DNA of 40,444 bases from Planctomycetales bacterium (GTDB lineage: Bacteria; Planctomycetota; Planctomycetia; Pirellulales; Thermoguttaceae), in the NCBI GenBank assembly GCA_007119795.1, contig SKOZ01000016.1, positions 1-40,444 on the forward strand, in the 5' to 3' direction. This document shows, piece after piece, positions 36,001 through 40,444 of this stretch. Numbering within the stretch: position 1 is the first letter of the stretch; every line of letters starts with the position of its first letter. The translations under genes were made by a program, and so were the position numbers. The notes below the pieces were generated by a model that did no database searches, was not told where the DNA came from, and saw nothing but the letters and a program-made list of their open reading frames with translations.

Positions 36001-36227
36001 AGGGGCACCACGGCGTGGAGCTCTCGCGCGAGGAGATGGAAAGAATCGCCTGCTGGATCGACCTTCTGGTGCCCTACTGCGGCGACTACCGCGAGGCGAA
36101 CGCCTGGTCGGAGGAGGAGGTGCAGAAGTACGACCACTTCCTCGAGAAGCGGCAGCGGATGGAGGCCATCGAGCGCGAGAACATCGCGGCCTTGATCCGT
36201 GCCATCGAGTCCGGCCGCCGCCGGTGA
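33081..36227 (+). CDS. HzsA-related di-heme cytochrome c with N-terminal jelly-roll domain
   Basis: ATG 33081 follows GAGGAG by seven bases; 1,048 residues with a Sec signal (about 1-28, VGWIFLAALAVLARG). Residues about 110-245 form a galactose-binding-like jelly roll (WYAEAFDDAGWQEGPGGFG, DIWLRRSFDLDS, LIYLNGEKIAEF). A helical linker leads to the HzsA-type propeller region (about 330-700: DGARILFSRKKSDREDDYHL, VTEDGRVLYTRWDYNDRGQL). Two heme motifs close the protein, CVGCH at 795-799 and CITCH at 847-851, followed by NPLVNWISAQSVPTMLPPYY and HHGVELSREEMERIACWIDL. It is the second, longer HzsA-like paralogue in the window and differs by having the sugar-binding-like domain, which hints at a carbohydrate-linked substrate. 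Electron-transfer partners are not visible nearby. Confidence 0.85.
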   Translation: MSRRVAFVGWIFLAALAVLARGGHQRAQGNERPAMPFPERQAAEGYFAERPWYGELVAALATRAPAARQVAHELAANHDDDRLVLEAIADWIDQDLPPRTEPRPVVSTSQRDGQTWRYTTEQPADDWYAEAFDDAGWQEGPGGFGTRGTPGAVVRTRWSTADIWLRRSFDLDSADLDQPHLVIHHDEDALIYLNGEKIAEFSGFVTDYFTVPLAGGARRLLRPGRNTLAVYCHQTVGGQYIDVGIVDFAEGAAGVTAADVERVLEAIEAHGGSEAVSHLRARFAELAAALPATAEAWAELYLDAAAARRAARLAPHRDMLRRVVFAKHFNMGASHYAYTEGQSDAQHERHFHPGSALCIMELDGLFASVRTLIDDPHGVVRNPDVSYDGARILFSRKKSDREDDYHLYEMEVATGEVRQLTFGLGFADYEGVYLPNGDIVFNSTRCVQTVDCWWTEVSNLYTCDGDGNFLRRLSFDQVHTNFPTVTEDGRVLYTRWDYNDRGQLFPQPLFQMFPDGTGQTEFYGNNSWFPTTIKHARGIPGTQKVLAIATGHHSFQAGKLCIIDPALGRQENAGVQLIAPVRETRAERIDAYGQEGELFQYPYPLSETEYLVTYDPRGWTGGDRAHEPKFGIYFMTIDGHRELLVRDVDLSSNQPIPLVPRPRPHQRPSTVDYRQDTGTYYMQDVYAGAGLAGIKRGTIQRLRVVALDYRAAGVGQLFGRGPGGTGHPSTPIAVGNGSWDVKVVLGETEVHEDGSALFEVPARTPVYFQALDAKGYAVQTMRSWSTLQPGETFSCVGCHDNKNTTPPAHGRTTLAMLAGAQPLEPFYGEARGFSFTAEIQPILDRHCITCHNDRSIVLAEDSPSLASYAGADNDDLRAFSLLGERTRDPYAKRMWSDAYLNLTRSDRLGGGEVVPLEDLFRLPWRGPDGYEQTSARIWSPNPLVNWISAQSVPTMLPPYYAGAANSRLMHMLEEGHHGVELSREEMERIACWIDLLVPYCGDYREANAWSEEEVQKYDHFLEKRQRMEAIERENIAALIRAIESGRRR

Positions 36228-36490
36228 GGGCATTCCCCTCCCCACGTTCAGCCGCCTGAAGAGAGCAACGCCCTCGGGGTGTATGGCTTCACGACAGTCG
36301 CGTTGGGAAGTCGATACCCGTCACCGTCCGTTCCTCGGAGGCAGGCTCGCAATACGCTGGGCACCGACGTACAATCGAATCGACTCGGCCGTTGCAAGCC
36401 CTACGGGGCTCAGGTCGGGCTATCGGACCATCTCCGCGAGCGCGGCCTGCAGGTGCCCGCACTCCCATTTCGACTGGGAAGGTTCATGCC

Positions 36491-37747
36491 ATGAGGATGT
36501 CAACGATGAAGAACGGCCTACTTGTCTCCGCGGGGTTGGTGCTGCTGGTTTCCTTGGGCGAACCCGTTCGGGGCGGCGAGCCGGTGCCCGACTTCAGCCA
36601 AGTGCCCGGCGTGGTGGTGGCGCATTCGCCGGCTGCCTCCGGCATCTACATCGGCTCGCCGGGCATCGTCGTCCTCCCGGACGGCACCTACCTGGCCAAG
36701 CACGACGAGTTCGGTCCGCAGAGCACGGAACACACCAACGCCATCACGCACGTCTACCGGTCGGCGGACCGCGGACAGACCTGGGACCATCTGGCCCGCG
36801 TCGAGGACCTCTTCTGGGCCACCATCTTCGCGCACGAAGGGGCCCTCTACTTGATGGGAACGAGCGCCGGCCACCGCCACGGGCACGCCGTGATCCGCCG
36901 CTCCACGGACGGGGGGCGCACCTGGACCGCGGCCGCGGACGAGGAGAGCGGCCTCCTCTTCCCCGACATCTCCTACCACACGGCGCCCGTGCCGGTGGTG
37001 ATCCATGACGGGCGCATCTGGCGGGCCATGGAGGATGAGCAGGGCGGCGGCGGCTGGGGGCATATGTTCCGGGCCTTCATGCTCTCGGCGCCGGTCGATG
37101 CCGATCTGCTCCAGGCCTCGAGCTGGACGGCGTCGAATCCGATCCCGCGGGACCCCAGCTACCTGGAGGGGCAGTTCCGCGGCTGGCTGGAGGGGAACGC
37201 GGTCGTCGATCCCCAGGGGCGGATCGTGAACATCCTCCGCGTCAACGTCGAGGACCCCAGCCGCATCGCGGGCAAGGCGGCCGTGATCCGCATCAGCGAC
37301 GACGGCCAGACCGCCTCCTTCGATCCGCAGACCGGCTTCATCGAGTTCCCCGGAGGCGCGAAGAAGTTCACCATTCGCTTCGATCCGCAGTCGCAGGCCT
37401 ACTGGTCGCTCACCAACCCGGTGATGGGGCACAGCGAGCGGAATGCCGGGCAGGTCCGCAACACCCTGGCCCTGCTGCGGTCCGAGGACCTTGTGACCTG
37501 GGAGCTGCGGTGCATCCTCCTGCACCACCCCGACGTGGCCCATCACGCCTTCCAGTATCCCGACTGGGTCTTTGACGGCGACGATATCATCGCCGCCAGC
37601 CGCACCGCCTACGACGACGGGCTGGGCGGGGCGCGGAACGCCCACGACGCCAACTTCCTCACCTTCCACCGCTTCGCCGGCTTCCGCGCGCTGACCATTG
37701 CCGACTCGGTCGCCGATCCGGAGACCATCGGACCCGGCGAACCGTAG
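36491..37747 (+). CDS. Secreted sialidase-fold (BNR/Asp-box) protein
   Basis: Start ATG 36491 with GGGAAGG about eight bases upstream gives 418 residues and a Sec signal (about 6-26, LLVSAGLVLLVSLGEPVRGG). A six-bladed propeller is indicated by two Asp boxes, SADRGQTWD (91-99) and STDGGRTWT (138-146), and by blade-like repeats (SPGIVVLPDGTYLAKHDEFG, NAVVDPQGRIVNILRV). Sialidase catalytic residues are not obvious: the usual N-terminal FRIP motif is absent. An inactive or different glycosidase or a carbohydrate-binding propeller is therefore possible. It is 263 bases after the HzsA-like gene and 158 bases before the DUF4038 gene on the same strand. Confidence 0.75.
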   Translation: MRMSTMKNGLLVSAGLVLLVSLGEPVRGGEPVPDFSQVPGVVVAHSPAASGIYIGSPGIVVLPDGTYLAKHDEFGPQSTEHTNAITHVYRSADRGQTWDHLARVEDLFWATIFAHEGALYLMGTSAGHRHGHAVIRRSTDGGRTWTAAADEESGLLFPDISYHTAPVPVVIHDGRIWRAMEDEQGGGGWGHMFRAFMLSAPVDADLLQASSWTASNPIPRDPSYLEGQFRGWLEGNAVVDPQGRIVNILRVNVEDPSRIAGKAAVIRISDDGQTASFDPQTGFIEFPGGAKKFTIRFDPQSQAYWSLTNPVMGHSERNAGQVRNTLALLRSEDLVTWELRCILLHHPDVAHHAFQYPDWVFDGDDIIAASRTAYDDGLGGARNAHDANFLTFHRFAGFRALTIADSVADPETIGPGEP

Positions 37748-37784
37748 AGGAGCGATGCTTGCCCGTGATTGGGGGAGAGCCGAA

Positions 37785-37818
37785 GGAGTTCGCCGCTGGG
37801 GCCCGGACGGCGAACTCC
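37785..37818. terminator. Strong hairpin downstream of the sialidase-fold gene
   Basis: GGAGTTCGCCG (37785-37795) and CGGCGAACTCC (37808-37818) form an 11-base perfect stem with a 12-base loop, starting 38 bases after the stop codon at 37747. There is no T run after it, so it is not a textbook intrinsic terminator; it could still stabilise the 3' end or regulate read-through into the DUF4038 gene. Confidence 0.45.
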
Positions 37819-37905
37819 AGAAAGCTCCGTGCCCTCCTATTCCAGCAACAACGAGCTCCACTTCCCACATTATCACACTCCCTGTCACCAATGAAAAGAG
37901 CCCGC

Positions 37906-39633
37906 ATGACGCCCATGAAGGGTTGGGGAAGACGTAGCGACCGAAAGGCTCGCGTCCGCCGCTGTGGCCTATTGGCCGTTGCGGCCCTGCTGGCGGCGGT
38001 CTGGCCGTCGGCACCGCCGGCATTCGCGGTAGGGGAGGAGGCGGCCTTTCTGCGCGAGCCGCTGGAGATGAACCACCCGGTCGTCGAGGGGACGATCGGG
38101 CTCGCCCGGCTCGACGCCGCGGCGCTCGCCGCGCAGCCTCGGCCGGCCGAGGCCGCCGATCGGTCCCCGCCGGCGGCCCCTGCCGAGGTCGGGCAGTGGG
38201 ATCGCTTCCAGGCCGGCGTCGTCAACCGCACGGCGTACGCGGATCCCTTCCGCGACGTGACCCTGGAGGTGGTCTACACCCGCCCCGACGGCTCCACCGT
38301 GGAGTTCTGGGGCTACTACGACGGCGGCGCGCTGTGGATGTTCCGTTTCATGCCCGACCAGTTGGGCACTTGGAAGTACGAAGCGCGTTTCTCCGACGGC
38401 GCGCCCGGGCTGGCGGGGACGTTCGAGTGCGTGGCCTCGGACCTGCCCGGGATGCTCTGCCGCGACGAGACGAATCCCATGTGGTTCGGCTTCCGCGGCG
38501 GCAACCACGGCCTCATCCGCGCCTTCCACGTGGGAGACCGCTTCTTCGCCGCCAACTGGCCGAGCGAGGAACGGCAGCGGTTTCTCGACTGGGCCGGCAA
38601 GCAGGGCTACAACATGCTCTCCATCGCCAGCCACTATCTCAACCGCGACGCCCCCGACCGCGGTCGGCCGTGGGCGACGCCGGCCCTCTGGCCGCTCGAC
38701 CCCGCCGAGTACCGCCGCATGGAGGGTGTGCTCGATGACCTCGCCGAGCGGGGGATCATGGTGTTCCCCTTCGCCGGGTTCCACGGGCGGGCCTCGAGCT
38801 TCCCCGCCGATCCGGCCGACGCGGAGCGCTTCGTCCGCTACACGCTGGCGCGGATCGGGCCCTACTGGAACATCCTCCTGAACGTGGGCGGACCGGAGCC
38901 CCATCTCCGCGGCAGCCCGTACATGACCGGCGAGGAGATCCACAGCCTGGGTCGACTCATCGCCGCCACCGACGTGTTCGATCATCCCCTCTCGGTCCAC
39001 AACCCCACGGGCGACGACTGGTTTCGGGACGCCGACTGGCTCACCTACGGCACACTGCAAGGCCCGAAGACCGCCGATATTACCCGGCTCAGCGAAGGTC
39101 TGCTGAAGAACCACCATCCGGAGAAGCCGCTCCTGGCCCAGGAGACACTCTGGTCGGGCAACGTCTTCCACATGCGAAACCTCGGGAACCGGGACTACAG
39201 CGACGACGAACTCCGCCGCAACGCCTGGGTGATCCACATGTCGGCCGCCGCGCTGGTCTTCGCCGACAACGGCGGGGGCAACTCGTCGGCCGGTTTCAGC
39301 GGGAGCATGAACCCCGCCGACGCCGAGCAGCACCGGCACGACATCATCAAGGAGGTCTGGGACCTGGCCGAGCAGTTCCCCTTCTACCGCATGAAGCCCC
39401 GCCAGGACCTCATCGACAACGGCTTCTGCCTGGCCGAACCGGGCAGGCACTACCTGGTGTTCCTCCCCGCCCCGGGGACGGTCAGCGTCCAGGTCGAAGG
39501 AGGACCGTTCACCATCCGATGGATCAATGCCCGCAACGGCGACGACCGCCGCAGCGGCGGCACGACGCGGGACGGCGCCGGCCTCACGTCGCCCGGCGAC
39601 GGCCAGGAGTGGCTGCTGTGGCTTGTCCGGTAG
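37906..39633 (+). CDS. DUF5060/DUF4038 glycosidase-like protein
   Basis: The start is uncertain among ATGs at 37891, 37906 and 37915; I use 37906, six bases after AAAGAG, giving 575 residues. A basic, then hydrophobic signal (VRRCGLLAVAALLAAVWPS, cleaved near FAVGE at 42) is followed by a DUF5060-like immunoglobulin-type domain (about 88-170: DRFQAGVVNRTAYADPFRDV, GTWKYEARFSDGAPG). The DUF4038 TIM-barrel-like core spans about 180-500 (FFAANWPSEERQRFLDWAGK, GYNMLSIASHYLNRD, RIGPYWNILLNVGGPE, KPLLAQETLW with a candidate catalytic glutamate). A small C-terminal beta domain (YLVFLPAPGTVSVQVEGG) resembles the putative collagen-binding domain commonly attached. Glycan hydrolysis is the family inference; the substrate is unknown. 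Confidence 0.85.
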   Translation: MTPMKGWGRRSDRKARVRRCGLLAVAALLAAVWPSAPPAFAVGEEAAFLREPLEMNHPVVEGTIGLARLDAAALAAQPRPAEAADRSPPAAPAEVGQWDRFQAGVVNRTAYADPFRDVTLEVVYTRPDGSTVEFWGYYDGGALWMFRFMPDQLGTWKYEARFSDGAPGLAGTFECVASDLPGMLCRDETNPMWFGFRGGNHGLIRAFHVGDRFFAANWPSEERQRFLDWAGKQGYNMLSIASHYLNRDAPDRGRPWATPALWPLDPAEYRRMEGVLDDLAERGIMVFPFAGFHGRASSFPADPADAERFVRYTLARIGPYWNILLNVGGPEPHLRGSPYMTGEEIHSLGRLIAATDVFDHPLSVHNPTGDDWFRDADWLTYGTLQGPKTADITRLSEGLLKNHHPEKPLLAQETLWSGNVFHMRNLGNRDYSDDELRRNAWVIHMSAAALVFADNGGGNSSAGFSGSMNPADAEQHRHDIIKEVWDLAEQFPFYRMKPRQDLIDNGFCLAEPGRHYLVFLPAPGTVSVQVEGGPFTIRWINARNGDDRRSGGTTRDGAGLTSPGDGQEWLLWLVR

Positions 39634-39942
39634 GCTGATACTCTCCGTTGTCGCGTATCTGATTGCATCGACCTACAAGCGATTCACCAATCCGCTTCCA
39701 CCGCACACACGTGACCTTTCGGGATCGCTCGGTACTGGTAGCGGACAACCGGTCGTTGCGGTCCCTGAATTGAAGTGAGAACTCCTTGCTCGGATCTACT
39801 GGTCCACGAATCACACGGATGGCATGAACCATCCGTTCGAGCAACGATTCCCGGCAAGCCACAGCCAATCGTGCCATTCGTGGTCCGGCTGTCGCTTGCC
39901 GCCGGGCGGGTGAGAAGAAGTGGTTTCGCAGAAGATTCAGGA
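39634..39942. other. 309-base region with one hairpin, lower GC
   Basis: No gene is recognisable. An 8-base perfect stem (ACGGATGG at 39815-39822 and CCATCCGT at 39829-39836) with a 6-base loop lies in the middle. Base composition is visibly less GC-rich than in the flanking genes, as expected for non-coding DNA here. Confidence 0.5.
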
Positions 39943-40146
39943 GGGGTCCTCCAGCCACTCAGCTACCGCGAGTGGGAGGTTCTCAGGCTCCGTTTCCGTC
40001 TCGACGACGGCCATTGTCGCACCCTCGATGAGGTAGGCCGCATCTTCAGGGTCATCCGCGAGCGGATCCGCCAGATCGAGGCCAAGGCCTTCCGCAAACT
40101 CCAATACCCTTGCCGGAGCCGGGAACTGGCCGAGTTTCTCGACTGA
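39943..40146 (+). pseudogene. Sigma-70 region 4 remnant (RpoD-like C-terminus)
   Basis: The frame ending at the TGA at 40144-40146 reads [20 protein letters not shown], then [20 protein letters not shown] and [12 protein letters not shown], finishing [10 protein letters not shown]. This is the complete region 4.2 helix-turn-helix and C-terminus of a primary sigma factor. Nothing upstream resembles regions 1-3, and no good start codon or ribosome-binding site precedes it. W in place of R in YREWEVL and I in place of T in VIRERIRQ depart from the usual sigma sequence and suggest relaxed constraint. It could be a gene remnant or, less likely, a small stand-alone region 4 protein. Confidence 0.7.
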
Positions 40147-40223
40147 GGGTGGCGGTCTTGGGGTGTTGGAGGACGTCAAGGAACGAGGGGCAGCTTGCTG
40201 GGCGAAAACGCTCGTGGATTTGC

Positions 40224-40251
40224 TTGACGGGGCTTGCCCCCATGGTAGGCT
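40224..40251 (+). promoter_or_regulatory. Promoter of leader element B
   Basis: TTGACG at 40224-40229 is followed after 16 bases by TAGGCT at 40246-40251, then 7 bases to the conserved element at 40259. The spacer contains GGGGCTTGCCCCC, a small inverted repeat not present in copy A. The pair of boxes and the 7-base distance are shared with the copy at 16849-16878. Confidence 0.6.
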
Positions 40252-40258
40252 GGGGGGC

Positions 40259-40358
40259 GTGTCGGCAGTCGGTCTGCCGGTGTCGGCTGGGATGTTCGCG
40301 GATGGCAGTCCCGAAGGGAGCGTTTTTCGAGAGGCTTGCACCCAGGCCCGGAAGAGCC
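40259..40358 (+). ncRNA. Conserved 100-base leader element, copy B
   Basis: It begins GTGTCGGCAGTCGG and ends CGGAAGAGCC. It aligns without gaps to copy A (16841-16742, minus strand) at 83 of 100 positions. Downstream only 86 bases remain in the window; an ATG at 40425 may start the gene it serves. As in copy A, the second frame encodes a Cys-rich segment (CRQSVCRCRLGC), and nine of the 17 differences fall on third positions of that frame, so a short peptide is an alternative. Confidence 0.5.
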
Positions 40359-40444
40359 GATTTGACAGAGGAGGCACCGGCCTTTCTCACTCCCCGTAAT
40401 GCCGCATGGTGAGAGCAGAGTGATATGACCAAAGCACATTCTCC

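Noticed and set aside
33135..36245. 1,036-codon minus-strand frame opposite the larger HzsA-like gene
   Set aside because: It is antisense to a gene with heme motifs and a good ribosome-binding site; it has no motifs of its own.
36346..36375. TACAAT at 36370-36375 as a promoter for the sialidase-fold gene
   Set aside because: The -10 match is good, but no -35 box better than three of six lies at a suitable distance.
40425..40444. ATG at 40425 as the start of another gene
   Set aside because: Only six codons are inside the window and the ribosome-binding site is weak; it cannot be supported.

Overview
The window looks like a chromosomal segment of a planctomycete, most likely of the Pirellulales type. 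The DNA is GC-rich. The 3,220-residue secreted protein starts with the planctomycete LEPR-XLL-type N-terminal motif. Two multidomain c-type cytochromes are related to the hydrazine synthase alpha subunit, and Tat-exported FAD and Gfo/Idh/MocA oxidoreductases, a BNR_4 protein and a DUF4038 glycosidase-like protein are typical of planctomycete genomes. These assignments come from recognising motifs by eye; no search was run. I see no rRNA, tRNA or CRISPR array.

Layout. 1-2913: a 5'-truncated parallel beta-helix protein, a decayed insertion sequence with intact terminal inverted repeats, and an outer-membrane barrel protein. 3573-13235: the giant secreted protein, with eight ~106-residue repeats, a PPC domain, FG-GAP/VCBS-like repeats and cohesin-like plus dockerin-like modules near its C-terminus. 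13322-18723: two divergent FAD-dependent oxidoreductases. The first is a two-unit fusion whose stop codon lies in a solo insertion-sequence end. The ~620 bases between them hold a conserved promoter-plus-leader element and two related palindromic mini-elements. 18724-20628: a gene graveyard with a REP-associated transposase remnant, a Gfo/Idh/MocA remnant, a fragment of an HzsA-like cytochrome gene and a concanavalin-like lectin fragment. 20629-25706: an unclassified TIM-barrel glycosidase-like protein facing a BNR_4 (ulvan-lyase-like) gene coupled to a small membrane protein. 26083-36227: two HzsA-like cytochromes, a truncated ChbG/YdjC deacetylase, a DUF885 metallopeptidase-like protein and a Gfo/Idh/MocA oxidoreductase. 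36491-39633: a sialidase-fold protein and a DUF5060/DUF4038 protein. 39943-40444: a sigma-70 region 4 remnant followed by a second copy of the promoter-plus-leader element.

Nearly every intact product carries a Sec or Tat signal, so the region encodes mostly envelope and periplasmic proteins. The enzyme set (beta-helix, BNR_4 lyase-like, sialidase fold, DUF4038, TIM-barrel glycosidase, sugar-type oxidoreductases) fits breakdown of a complex glycan, but no sulfatase, SusC/D-type transporter or dedicated regulator is visible, so the substrate is open. Strands alternate often and only a few neighbours look co-transcribed.

The most unusual signal is not a protein. A 100-base sequence occurs twice, at 16742-16841 (- strand) and 40259-40358 (+ strand), 83% identical by hand count and without gaps. 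Each copy is preceded by TTGACG, a 16 or 18 base spacer, TAGSCT, and then exactly 7 bases. It looks like a mobile or repeated promoter and RNA leader, and one copy drives the first FAD oxidoreductase gene.
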